DNA of 64,000 nucleotides from an uncultured Collinsella sp. (lineage in GTDB: Bacteria > Actinomycetota > Coriobacteriia > Coriobacteriales > Coriobacteriaceae). This document shows, one piece after another, positions 50,688 through 58,865 of this stretch. The stretch spans positions 1 to 64,000 of the forward strand of contig UQHV01000009.1 in NCBI GenBank assembly GCA_900540895.1, written 5' to 3'. Under the pieces are notes generated by a model. It worked only from the letters and a program-made list of their open reading frames with translations. It did not search any database and was not told the DNA's origin. The translations under genes and the position numbers were made by a program. Position 1 is the first letter of the stretch. The number at the start of each line of letters is the position of its first letter.

Positions 50688-51489
50688 AAGACTTCTCCAG
50701 TCAGAATTGAAGCATGTGAGCAAATGGGTGTACGCCTTAATCTTGGTAATTTATGCGTGCATGGTGGCATTGCAGCTTAATTCTTTCCCGATGTGGTTCT
50801 GTAGCCTCCGTGAGAACAGTTTCTTGGGCTTTTTCCCAGACCCGACGCTTCGGCTATCGGCAGAGGATGTCCTTCTATTTGGTAATGCAGAGGTCTTTCG
50901 CGGTCTGCTGTTCAACGTAGCCCCGTTGGCTCATGCATTGTTCTTTCCGTTCATCGCGGCTTGCATTGTGCCGCGCTTTGTCAGTTCGGGCTTAATTGAG
51001 GAACCGTGGGGGTTGTCGGCGGCTCGGGGAGGGAAGCGGGTGTGCGCTACTGTTGCGCGGGCGATACTGTCATCCCTCGCCCTTTTGGTCGCGTTTATCC
51101 TGTCGAGTGTCGTTTTGTACTGTCTTAACTGCGCAATCGTTCTGGATGCTCAGCAGTATTTCAACCTGCATGTATTTTGCTATCGACTTGTTCTTGCTGC
51201 CGCTGCCTGCCTTGCATACGTGGTCTCTTGCGTGATCGCTGTTTCCTATTTTGGGTCCGGCTTCGGTCCGATTGGCATGCTGTTGCTTGTCAACGTTGTA
51301 GCGATCTACATACAGATCGGGGCCAATTCCATGCTTCCGCTTCCAGCCTCGATGCTCATGTGGATTTGTGGCGTGACCCCGTTGGGGAATAGTCAATGCA
51401 TTTCGATTCTAATTGACTGCCTAATAAACGTAGCAAGCGTTTTTGCCATTTGCTTTACCGTCGACCGATTGCGGTCGAGATTTCTTTGA
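50671..51489 (+). CDS. ABC-2 type permease subunit 2
   Basis: This 272-residue protein has about six membrane helices and a basic N-terminus (MARQIKRLLQSELKHVSKWV). It is probably the partner of the preceding permease (MutG-like). The start chosen is ATG 50671, overlapping the previous gene by 17 bases; a GTG at 50662 is possible. The helices are bulky and rich in Leu, Cys and Phe. A GC-rich hairpin between convergent genes follows. Confidence 0.8.
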   Translation: MARQIKRLLQSELKHVSKWVYALILVIYACMVALQLNSFPMWFCSLRENSFLGFFPDPTLRLSAEDVLLFGNAEVFRGLLFNVAPLAHALFFPFIAACIVPRFVSSGLIEEPWGLSAARGGKRVCATVARAILSSLALLVAFILSSVVLYCLNCAIVLDAQQYFNLHVFCYRLVLAAAACLAYVVSCVIAVSYFGSGFGPIGMLLLVNVVAIYIQIGANSMLPLPASMLMWICGVTPLGNSQCISILIDCLINVASVFAICFTVDRLRSRFL

Positions 51490-51528
51490 TTGCTTGTGAG
51501 GGATAAACATACCGAGCATACCAAATAC

Positions 51529-51562
51529 GGGGGGCGGGCACCGTGGCTGGTGTCCGCCCCCC
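51529..51562. terminator. Bidirectional hairpin between convergent genes
   Basis: GGGGGGCGGGCACC (51529-51542) pairs with GGTGTCCGCCCCCC (51549-51562), 14 bp with one wobble. No T-run on either side. Confidence 0.6.
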
Positions 51563-51597
51563 TGGCATGGAAGGTTTAAGCCTGTGTGGTTCGCGAA

Positions 51598-52407
51598 CTA
51601 ACGGGCCTGCTTTACCTTGGCCGCTGCCTCGACAAAAGACTTCCACAGGTTAAAGTCGGTCTCGAGCGTCTGCCAGGTGTACTCGGGGTGCCATTGCACG
51701 CCCAGGCAGAAGGGTTGACCCTCGACCTCGATGCACTCGGGCACGCCGTCGGTTGCTTGGGCGACCAGGCGCGTATGCTTGCCCAGACGATCGACACAGC
51801 AATGGTGCGCCGAGTTGGTCTGGATGAGCCTGTGCCCGCCGAGTGCGCGCTCCAGCAGCGAGCCCGGTACGACCTCGACGGGGTGCACGGGATCGTTGAG
51901 TACGTGGGTATGACGCCACTGCGTGCGGCCCTCGCGCGCGCCCAGGCTCGGCACGTCCATGCACAGGGTGCCGCCGGTGGCGACGTTGAGCAGCTGCGTG
52001 CCGCGGCAGGTGGTAAAGAGCGGCTTTTTGGCGCGGAGCACCTCGCCGACCAGCTTAAACTCAAAGCTATCGCGGATCTCGCAGCAGAGGGTGGGGTCGT
52101 AGGGTCGCTCGTCGCCCCAGCGCTTGGGGTTGACATCCGGGCCGCCGGGGATGGCGATGCCGTCGGCGATATCGACGTAATGACGGATGACCTCAATGTC
52201 CTCGGTGATGGACATCTGCAGCGGCAGGCCGCCAGCGGCAAGGATGGCATCGACAAAGACACTTGCGATTTCCTCGTTGGGGGAGAGCATCTCGGTTAAA
52301 AACGGCTCCGCCTCTTCCCAGCGCGGTGCGACGAGGATGAGTGGGCGGTCGGCGGGGGCAACGTCGACGTGCGGGGTGTAGGACGATGAGGTGCGGGTTC
52401 CGATCAT
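51598..52407 (-). CDS. Peptidase C26 (gamma-glutamyl-gamma-aminobutyrate hydrolase-like)
   Basis: This 269-residue class I glutamine amidotransferase-like hydrolase has nucleophile Cys in LFTTCRGTQLLNV (in place of CRG.Q contexts of PuuD), and VQWHPEY with His and Glu. GGPDVNPKRWGDE near the oxyanion region is typical of the PuuD/C26 group. It hydrolyses gamma-glutamyl amides. It stands 87 bp after the amino-acid ABC ATPase gene on the same strand, so it may release glutamate or related amino acids from imported compounds, though co-transcription is not certain. Confidence 0.88.
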   Translation of the reverse strand: MIGTRTSSSYTPHVDVAPADRPLILVAPRWEEAEPFLTEMLSPNEEIASVFVDAILAAGGLPLQMSITEDIEVIRHYVDIADGIAIPGGPDVNPKRWGDERPYDPTLCCEIRDSFEFKLVGEVLRAKKPLFTTCRGTQLLNVATGGTLCMDVPSLGAREGRTQWRHTHVLNDPVHPVEVVPGSLLERALGGHRLIQTNSAHHCCVDRLGKHTRLVAQATDGVPECIEVEGQPFCLGVQWHPEYTWQTLETDFNLWKSFVEAAAKVKQAR

Positions 52408-52494
52408 GGTTGCGGCTTTCGAATCCGGGTGGACATGGCACAGGGGTGGCGCGGGGCAAACGTTACTGATGAATTTGCCCGAGTGGCAATTGGG

Positions 52495-53259
52495 TTAGTG
52501 GCCCTTGATGGAGTTGAGGAAGTCCTGGGCGCGCTTGGTCTGGGGATGGTCGAAGAACTCGTCGGGTGTGCCGGTTTCCACGATCTGGCCGTCGGCCATA
52601 AATACGACGCGGTCTGCTACGCGGCGGGCAAAGTTCATCTCGTGCGTAATGACGATCATCGTCATGCCCTGCTGGGCCAGACGGACCATGACCTCGAGTA
52701 CCTCGTTGATCATCTCGGGATCGAGGGCACTCGTGGGCTCGTCAAAGAGCATGGCCTTGGGTTGCATGGCAAGCGAGCGGGCGATGGCTACGCGCTGTTG
52801 CTGGCCGCCCGAGAGCTGTGCGGGCACCTTATCGGCCTGCTCGGCCACGCCCACGCGGCCCAGCAGGTCCATGGCGCGCTCACGGGCTTCGTCCTTGGAG
52901 ACGCCCAGCACATCAACCGGTCCCAGCATGACGTTCTGCAGTACGGTCATATGTGCGAACAGGTTGAACTGCTGAAACACCATGCCCAGCTCGGCACGCA
53001 TGCGGGCAAGATCCTTGCCTTCTTGCGGCAGGGGCTCGCCCTCGATGAGGATCTCGCCCGAGTCGATGGTTTCCAGGCGGTTGATGGTTCGGCACATGGT
53101 CGACTTGCCCGAGCCCGAGGGGCCAATCACCACGACGACCTCGCCGCGGTCGACCGAGAGATTGATGTCGTTGAGGACGTGCAGATCGCCATAGTGCTTA
53201 TCGACGTGTCTGAGCTCGATCAGCGGCTGATTGCCGGTGGAAGAGGTGCTCTGTGCCAT
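52495..53259 (-). CDS. Polar amino-acid ABC transporter ATPase (GlnQ/HisP type)
   Basis: This 254-residue ATPase has Walker A GPSGSGKST, QQFNLFAHMTVLQNV, signature LSGGQQQR, Walker B MLFDEPTSALDPE and H-loop THEM. The pattern is diagnostic of the polar amino-acid uptake family. It is the last gene of an operon transcribed in the order binding protein, permease, permease, ATPase. AAGGAGCCGAGCAC precedes the ATG. It powers import across the cytoplasmic membrane with the two permeases upstream. Confidence 0.95.
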   Translation of the reverse strand: MAQSTSSTGNQPLIELRHVDKHYGDLHVLNDINLSVDRGEVVVVIGPSGSGKSTMCRTINRLETIDSGEILIEGEPLPQEGKDLARMRAELGMVFQQFNLFAHMTVLQNVMLGPVDVLGVSKDEARERAMDLLGRVGVAEQADKVPAQLSGGQQQRVAIARSLAMQPKAMLFDEPTSALDPEMINEVLEVMVRLAQQGMTMIVITHEMNFARRVADRVVFMADGQIVETGTPDEFFDHPQTKRAQDFLNSIKGH

Positions 53260-53294
53260 GTGCTCGGCTCCTTATGACTCGAAATGGTAAAGCG

Positions 53295-54128
53295 TTAGCG
53301 GATGATGGTCGCGCCGGTCTTGTGCGAAACGTAGACAGCAGCCTTGTTAATCGCGACGTTGATGAGGATATAGATGACCGCGATAACCAGGTAGACCGAC
53401 ACGAGGGCGTCGTAGTTGGTAATGAGCACGCGGGCGTTTTGCATGAGGTCGGGGTAGCTCACCACATAGGCGACGGTGGTGTCTTTGACTACGACCACAA
53501 GCTGCGAAATCAACGACGGAATGATAAACCGAATGGCCTGCGGCAACACGATTTTAAAGGTGATTTTAGCTTTGGAGAGACCGAGTGCCTGGGCGGCTTC
53601 GACTTGGCCACGCGGTACGGCGTTGACACCGGCACGGAAGATCTCGGCGAGTACGCCGGCGGCAGCGAGCGCGACGGGAAGCGTGAGCATCCAAAACGAC
53701 GGCAGCGCGATCTTGTACTGGGGCAGCACCAAAAAGAAGAAGTAGATGAACAGCAGGCTCGGCACGCCGCGGAAGAAATCCGTGAGCACGCGGCAGACCA
53801 GCTGCAGCGGCTTAATGTCGCTGGTACGGCCGAGCATAAGGGCTAAGCCCAGCACCAGCGCGATGGCGCCGGCGGTGAGTGCGACTTTAACGGTGCCCTC
53901 AAAGCCGGCAAGCAGGAACTTCCAGGTGGTGAGGTGCGTAAAGAAATACCAATAGTGGACCGAAAGCTGGCCGGTCACATAAAAGCGCTGCAGTACCAGG
54001 ACGGCGAGCGCGGCGACGGCGACGAGTGAGATAGCGGTGCCGATGCGAATCTTGGCGCGCATCTTGGGGCCGGGAGCCTCGTAGAGCGCATCGCGCATGG
54101 TGAGCGCGGAGGTGGAGTGCTTGCTCAT
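53295..54128 (-). CDS. Amino-acid ABC transporter permease (HisM/GltK type)
   Basis: This 277-residue protein has an N-terminal extension with one helix (about 33-50), then the HisMQ permease fold with about five helices and the EAA loop region GQVEAAQALGLSKAKITFKIVLPQA. It overlaps the previous permease gene by four bases, and the ATPase gene follows 35 bp later. It forms a heterodimer with the other permease for amino-acid import. Confidence 0.93.
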   Translation of the reverse strand: MSKHSTSALTMRDALYEAPGPKMRAKIRIGTAISLVAVAALAVLVLQRFYVTGQLSVHYWYFFTHLTTWKFLLAGFEGTVKVALTAGAIALVLGLALMLGRTSDIKPLQLVCRVLTDFFRGVPSLLFIYFFFLVLPQYKIALPSFWMLTLPVALAAAGVLAEIFRAGVNAVPRGQVEAAQALGLSKAKITFKIVLPQAIRFIIPSLISQLVVVVKDTTVAYVVSYPDLMQNARVLITNYDALVSVYLVIAVIYILINVAINKAAVYVSHKTGATIIR

Positions 54129-54784
54129 CGGAGGATCCTCACCTTCTTATCGATATAGTTGCCAATGTGGCTCACCACAAAGGCCGTGCCCAGGTAGCCG
54201 AGCGCCGAGATAAAGAACGCGGCGACGCCGCCGAGCGAGCGCGTGTTGATGTAGCTCACCACGCCGGTGAGCTCCTGCGGTTTAAGCGGCACCTGACTGC
54301 CGAGCGCGGTGGTGAGCATGACGGCGATAAAGAGGTTGGTCATGGGCAGCACGCTCGAGCGCAGCGCCTGCGGAATCACGATCTTGGCGAGGATACGGCT
54401 GAAGCTCATGCCCAGCGAGCGGGCGGCTTCCACCTGGCCGACACCGACGGTGTTGATGCCGCTCATAAAGTTCTCAGAGCCAAAGGCAGAACCCAAGAGC
54501 ACTGTGGCGACGATGACGCAGGTGCGGTAGGGCAGGACGACCTTGAGCGGCGGCAGCGCGTAGACGACGATAATGAGCAGCGCGATGCCGGGGATGTTAC
54601 GGAAGACCTGGACATACAGGTCGCCAAAGACGCGCAGCGGCTTGAGCGGCGACACGCGCATCACGGTGACGGCGACGGCCAGCACCATGGCGATGGCAAA
54701 CGACTCAAGCGTCATGCCCCAGGTTGCTAGCAGCGCGTCGATATAGTTCTGGCCATAGAGCGACCAGAGCTCGGAGAGACTCAT
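54125..54784 (-). CDS. Amino-acid ABC transporter permease (HisQ/GltJ type)
   Basis: This 219-residue permease has five helices and the EAA motif VGQVEAARSLGMSFSRILAKIVIPQA. The FRNIPGIALLIIVVYALP stretch is typical of glutamate/glutamine uptake permeases. It is coupled by a 4-base overlap to the second permease gene. A terminator-like hairpin lies between it and the binding-protein gene upstream, which would make the transporter core less abundant than the binding protein. Confidence 0.93.
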   Translation of the reverse strand: MSLSELWSLYGQNYIDALLATWGMTLESFAIAMVLAVAVTVMRVSPLKPLRVFGDLYVQVFRNIPGIALLIIVVYALPPLKVVLPYRTCVIVATVLLGSAFGSENFMSGINTVGVGQVEAARSLGMSFSRILAKIVIPQALRSSVLPMTNLFIAVMLTTALGSQVPLKPQELTGVVSYINTRSLGGVAAFFISALGYLGTAFVVSHIGNYIDKKVRILR

Positions 54785-54808
54785 GCGGACCTCCCGCCGA
54801 TAAGGAAA

Positions 54809-54834
54809 GGGGCTCCCGTGTGTACGGAAGCCCC
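54809..54834 (-). terminator. Attenuating hairpin inside amino-acid ABC operon
   Basis: GGGGCTCCCGT (54809-54819) pairs with ACGGAAGCCCC (54824-54834). On the minus strand it is followed by TTTCCTT. Placed after the binding-protein gene, it fits partial termination. Confidence 0.75.
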
Positions 54835-54922
54835 GACAACTCTGTGAGGAAACAGTTTACCGCAATAAAGCGCATCGTGCGTTTCCATATGGTTTCGTTG
54901 CGGCCGTTACCAGGCTCGCTGC

Positions 54923-55918
54923 CTAAGCGCCGATCTCGGGCAGCTCGGGAACATTAGTGTCGCCCGTACGGTCGCCGATGCAGATCTGCCACAGCTCGGT
55001 CCAGGTGCCATCGTCCTCGATCTTCTTAAGGAAGTCGTTGACAAAGGCGACACCGTCGGAATCGAGCGGCAGGCCGATGCCATAGGGCTCCTTGCTGCCG
55101 AAGGGCTTGCCGGCGATCTTGTACTTACCGGGCTCGCGGACCAGGGCGCTCTGCTGCATGTTGTTATCGATGACGTAGGCGTCAACGCGGCCCTGCTGGA
55201 GTGCCTGACGAGCCTCCTCGTCGGTCTTGAACTCCTGCTGGCTGGCCTTGGGAGCGAACTCCTCCAGGATGGCGGGGCCGTTGGAGCCGGACTGGACGGC
55301 GACGTTCTTGTCGGCCAGGTCGTCGACGCTCTTGATGTCGTCGTTATCGGCGAGTACCAGGATGGCCTGCTGGGTGTAGTAGTAGGGACCGGCAAAGGAG
55401 ACGAGCTTCTTGCGCTCATCGGTAATGGTGTAGGTGGCGAAGACGGCGTCGACCTGGCCGTTCTGCAGGACGGACTCACGCGTGTCCGAGGTTACCTGGG
55501 TGATCTCGACCTTGTTCTCGCCCAGAATGTAGTTGGACAGGAGCTGTGCGATACCGGCGTCGAAGCCGCGGGTCTGACCGTCTTTCTCGTTGAGGAGGGA
55601 GAAGAGCGTGGAGGTCTGAACGCCACCGATCTTAAAGACGCCGGCGTCCTTAACGGCCGTGGCCCAGGTGCTGGCGGCGATGGCGTCGTCATCGGCCTTG
55701 GGGCCGTTGTCGACGAGCTTGTCGAATGCCTTAGCGTCGAGCGTGGTGGAAGCCTCGGTATCATTGGAGCTCTTGGAAGAGCCGGCGGCGGAACCCTTGT
55801 CGGCCTCGGTGCTGGTGTCGGAGCAGCCGGCAAGACCAAGGCCGGCGACGGTTGCGAAGGTGGCGGCAACGAAGCCGCGGCGGTCGAGAACGACCTGCTG
55901 GGAGAGGTTCTTGCTCAT
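54923..55918 (-). CDS. Amino-acid-binding lipoprotein
   Basis: This 331-residue periplasmic-type binding protein of the family 3 (GlnH/GluB-like) group has the N-terminus LDRRGFVAATFATVAGLGLAGC, which combines a twin-arginine-like motif with a lipobox (lipidated Cys32). A Ser/Asp/Thr-rich linker follows, then the domain with DAGIAQLL, VDAVFATYTITDERK and FAGPYYYTQQAILV. It captures an amino acid, probably glutamate or glutamine, for the permeases downstream. It is the first gene of the operon. Confidence 0.93.
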   Translation of the reverse strand: MSKNLSQQVVLDRRGFVAATFATVAGLGLAGCSDTSTEADKGSAAGSSKSSNDTEASTTLDAKAFDKLVDNGPKADDDAIAASTWATAVKDAGVFKIGGVQTSTLFSLLNEKDGQTRGFDAGIAQLLSNYILGENKVEITQVTSDTRESVLQNGQVDAVFATYTITDERKKLVSFAGPYYYTQQAILVLADNDDIKSVDDLADKNVAVQSGSNGPAILEEFAPKASQQEFKTDEEARQALQQGRVDAYVIDNNMQQSALVREPGKYKIAGKPFGSKEPYGIGLPLDSDGVAFVNDFLKKIEDDGTWTELWQICIGDRTGDTNVPELPEIGA

Positions 55919-56034
55919 GGTAGAACACCTTTCTCAATAAAATCCCTAGCGGTTGAGTAGAGTTATACCCTATCGCGCTCAAATGGGTCAACACGAAATA
56001 ACTCAGAAACATACTTAACTTATGGGTAATTCTA

Positions 56035-56068
56035 CCTACCAAAAAGGGACAGGCACCTTTGTGGTGGT
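56035..56068 (+). repeat. GGGACAG-loop hairpin, weak copy 5 (family III)
   Basis: ACCTACCAAA precedes AAGGGACAGGCACC and TTTGTGGTGGT. The loop motif is conserved but pairing is poorer than in the other copies. Confidence 0.45.
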
Positions 56069-56097
56069 TCTTGCAGATGTGGTGGCATGTCTCGCTG

Positions 56098-56233
56098 CTT
56101 TGTCTCAATCTGTAACAGGTAGACGAGGAAATGGGTTCTTACTGTTACAGATTGAGACAAAGGTCTGGGACTAAGACATCTTATCTAGATCTGTAACAGT
56201 TAGACGGGAATTCGGGCCCTAGATGTTACAGAT
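56098..56233. repeat. Two tandem ~60-bp hairpins with shared stem
   Basis: First: a 21-bp perfect stem (56098-56118 with 56142-56162; contains CTCAATCTGTAACAG). Second: ATCTGTAACA (56189-56198) with TGTTACAGAT (56224-56233). Loops are similar (TAGACGAGGAAATGGG and TAGACGGGAATTCGGG). The second looks like a decayed duplicate of the first. Confidence 0.75.
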
Positions 56234-56256
56234 TGAGATAATTGAGCTGTGAAAAC

Positions 56257-56294
56257 AAAAACCTCCGCAGGGGTGCTTCCCCTGCGGAGGTTTT
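56257..56294. terminator. Strong bidirectional terminator after dxs
   Basis: AAAACCTCCGCAGGGG (56257-56272) pairs with CCCCTGCGGAGGTTTT (56279-56294). A- and T-runs on both sides allow termination in both directions. It abuts the dxs stop. Confidence 0.88.
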
Positions 56295-58076
56295 TTACTC
56301 GTTGAGTAGCCTTACGGCTTCGGCGGCCATATTCTCGACCGTCATGCCGTTCTGAGCCAACAGCTCGTTGGGATCGTAGCGGTCGGGGAAGCCCTTGGCG
56401 ATGCCGAAGGTGCGCGTGCGCACGGGCGTGCAGGCCAGGTAGCACGCCACGCGCTCGCCCCAGCCGCCGTCCAAGATGCCGTCCTCGAGGGTGACGACAA
56501 CGCGATGCTCGGCGGCAAGACTGTCGAGGAACTCGCGGTCGAGCTCGGTTGCAAAGCGCGGGTTGACGAGCGTGGTCTCGATGCCGTACTCGGCGGCCAG
56601 GCGGTTTGCCACGCGCTCGCCCAGCTCAAAGAAATCACCGAGTGCGAGCACTGCTACGTCGCGACCCTGGCGAACCACGTTGTAGTGAACGGCACTGTAG
56701 TCGGTGTCTTCGGTGGGCGCAAGGTCGGGACGGCTCACCAGGCCAATGCCGGGCACGCGAATCGCCACAGGATGTTCGCGATGGTCGAGCGACCAGTTCA
56801 GCATGGACAGATATTCCTCCATGCAGGCCGGCGCTAGGTAGCGCATGTTGGGAAGAGCGCCCAGCATGGAAATATCGAAGAACGAGAGGTGCGTCTCGGA
56901 CGTGGTGCCAAAGATCGAGGCGCCAAACACCAAGATGGTTGCGGGGGCATCGTTGAGGCACAGGTCGTGCCACAGCTCGTCGTAGGCGCGCTGCAAAAAC
57001 GTGCCGTACACACCAAAGACTGGCTTGGCGCCCGAGCGCGCAAGCGCGGTGGCAAAAGTTACGGCGTGCTCCTCGGCAATGCCCACGTCGACAAACTGCT
57101 TACCTGCCGCAGCGCGAAGCTCGGGTGTAAAGCCCATGATGTAGGGCGTGGCGGCCGTGATGCCCACGACCTGCGAATCGCGCTCGATGGCGGTGCTGAG
57201 CGCCTCGCCCGTAATATCGGCATAGGTGCGCGGTGCGGGCTCGCTCGGATGGCCCGGGCAGAGCTTGCGCCCAGTCGCCATGTCAAACGGACCCACGTGG
57301 TGCCAGCGTTCCGGGTCGCTCTGGGCTGGCTCAAAGCCCTTGCCCTTGGCGGTGGAGACGTGCAGCACGATGGGGTGATCGATATTGCGCAGTTCCTGCA
57401 ACGCGTCGACGAGGGCCAACACATCGTTACCGGCGTCCAGATAGCGGTAGTCGAGCCCCATCGCGCGGAAGACGTTGCGCTCACAGGCACCGTTGCTGGC
57501 GCGCAGCTCGGCCAGATTGCGATACAGGCCGCCATGGTTCTCGGCAATGGACTGGTCGTTATCGTTGACGATGATGATCAGGTTGCTATCGAGTTCGGCG
57601 GCATTGTTAAAGCCCTCAAACGCCAGGCCGCCCGAAAGCGAGCCGTCGCCAATGATGGTGATGACGTTATACGTGTCGCCCGCCAGGTCACGCGCGTGGG
57701 CAAGGCCGCAGCCCAGGCTCACCGACGTGGAGGTATGGCCCATGGCGAACAGGTCGTGCTCGGACTCGTTGGGATTGGCAAAGCCAGAAGCCTCACCATA
57801 ACGCTCCGGATTGATATAGGTGTACGCGCGCCCGGTCAGCGCCTTGTGGGCGTAGGTCTGGTGCGACACGTCAAAGACAATTTTGTCGGTGGGGGAGTTA
57901 AACACGCGATGGAGCGCGACCGTGAGCTCAACGACGCCCAAGTTGGGGGCAACGTGCCCGCCGACGGCGGCGGAGCTTTCGAGGATGGCGTGGCGAATCT
58001 CGTCGCAGAGCTGCGGGAGCTCGGCGCGATTAAGAGCCTTGACGTCCTCGGGCGTTGTCGTTTGCGTAAGCAGCAT
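56295..58076 (-). CDS. dxs: 1-Deoxy-D-xylulose-5-phosphate synthase (short variant)
   Basis: This 593-residue thiamine-diphosphate enzyme has the ThDP motif GDGSLSGGLAFEGFNN, the HTSTSVSLGCGLA block, GIAEEHAVTFATALA with the catalytic Glu, and a C-terminal transketolase-like domain. It condenses pyruvate and glyceraldehyde-3-phosphate in isoprenoid, thiamine and pyridoxal synthesis. It is ~30 residues shorter than typical Dxs, and the N-terminal motif reads FDVSHQTYAHKALTGR rather than the usual DVGHQ.YPHK form, so it belongs to a divergent subgroup. A terminator abuts the stop codon. Confidence 0.9.
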   Translation of the reverse strand: MLLTQTTTPEDVKALNRAELPQLCDEIRHAILESSAAVGGHVAPNLGVVELTVALHRVFNSPTDKIVFDVSHQTYAHKALTGRAYTYINPERYGEASGFANPNESEHDLFAMGHTSTSVSLGCGLAHARDLAGDTYNVITIIGDGSLSGGLAFEGFNNAAELDSNLIIIVNDNDQSIAENHGGLYRNLAELRASNGACERNVFRAMGLDYRYLDAGNDVLALVDALQELRNIDHPIVLHVSTAKGKGFEPAQSDPERWHHVGPFDMATGRKLCPGHPSEPAPRTYADITGEALSTAIERDSQVVGITAATPYIMGFTPELRAAAGKQFVDVGIAEEHAVTFATALARSGAKPVFGVYGTFLQRAYDELWHDLCLNDAPATILVFGASIFGTTSETHLSFFDISMLGALPNMRYLAPACMEEYLSMLNWSLDHREHPVAIRVPGIGLVSRPDLAPTEDTDYSAVHYNVVRQGRDVAVLALGDFFELGERVANRLAAEYGIETTLVNPRFATELDREFLDSLAAEHRVVVTLEDGILDGGWGERVACYLACTPVRTRTFGIAKGFPDRYDPNELLAQNGMTVENMAAEAVRLLNE

Positions 58077-58304
58077 CGTTGTGGGTTACTCCATGCGAAT
58101 CGAGCGCCGGCGCTCCCTCGGCCGGCACAATTGCACAAAACAGTCTCGCACATTTTGGCGTTTGATATGTGACGGCGGCGCGGTAATTCGCCAACTGGCG
58201 GGGCAAAACGTTTTGTCCGATGCCATACTAGTAAATTCGATGATGATTTTATTCAATGCGTGCAGTCCGTGGTTTGCCGCCGTGAGCCGCTGGAAGGAGG
58301 CAGC

Positions 58305-58862
58305 ATGTCCAGTGCCGTTCGTGCCGAGAAAATCGCGCGCGAGGTCGACGATGCCGCCCGCCAGCTGGCCCAGGCAGGCCGCTTGGACCTGACGCACGAG
58401 TTTATCCAGCATGGTGACGTGACGGTCTATGCACATGTGACTTCGGTAGCGCGGGCGAGCCTGTCCTTTGCCGAGCGCTTGGGCCGTGCTGGCATTTCGG
58501 TCGACCGTGCCTCGCTGCTGCGCGGAGCCCTGTTACACGATTACTTTCTCTACGATTGGCACGACCCCGACCCGAGCCATCGACTGCACGGATTTCGGCA
58601 TCCGTTTTTTGCCCTGGCACGTGCGGAGGAAGATTTTGAGCTGACGTCGCGCGAGCGGAATATTATCGTGCGGCATATGTTTCCGCTGGTGCCGGTGCCG
58701 CCGACGTGTCGTGAGGCTTGGATTGTATGCCTGGCAGATAAATGGTGCGCGCTGCGCGAGACGGTCGCCGGCCGTCTGCCGCGCAAAGACGACGCGAACG
58801 ATTTGAGCGAGGGCTCGAGCGACGGCTCGAGCAAAGATTCGAGTGAAAAGAGGAGAGGGTAG
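58305..58862 (+). CDS. HD-domain phosphohydrolase
   Basis: This 185-residue HD-superfamily protein has a YAHVTSVARASL His, the HD pair in LLRGALLHDYFLYDWHD, further His residues in HRLHGFRHPFFAL, and VRHMFP. The last ~25 residues are a low-complexity Ser/Asp/Gly tail. The family hydrolyses phosphate esters or nucleotides. ATG 58305 follows GGAAGGAGG. The next gene starts four bases later, so the HD protein and the membrane protein are likely co-expressed. Confidence 0.85.
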   Translation: MSSAVRAEKIAREVDDAARQLAQAGRLDLTHEFIQHGDVTVYAHVTSVARASLSFAERLGRAGISVDRASLLRGALLHDYFLYDWHDPDPSHRLHGFRHPFFALARAEEDFELTSRERNIIVRHMFPLVPVPPTCREAWIVCLADKWCALRETVAGRLPRKDDANDLSEGSSDGSSKDSSEKRRG

Positions 58863-58865
58863 ACG

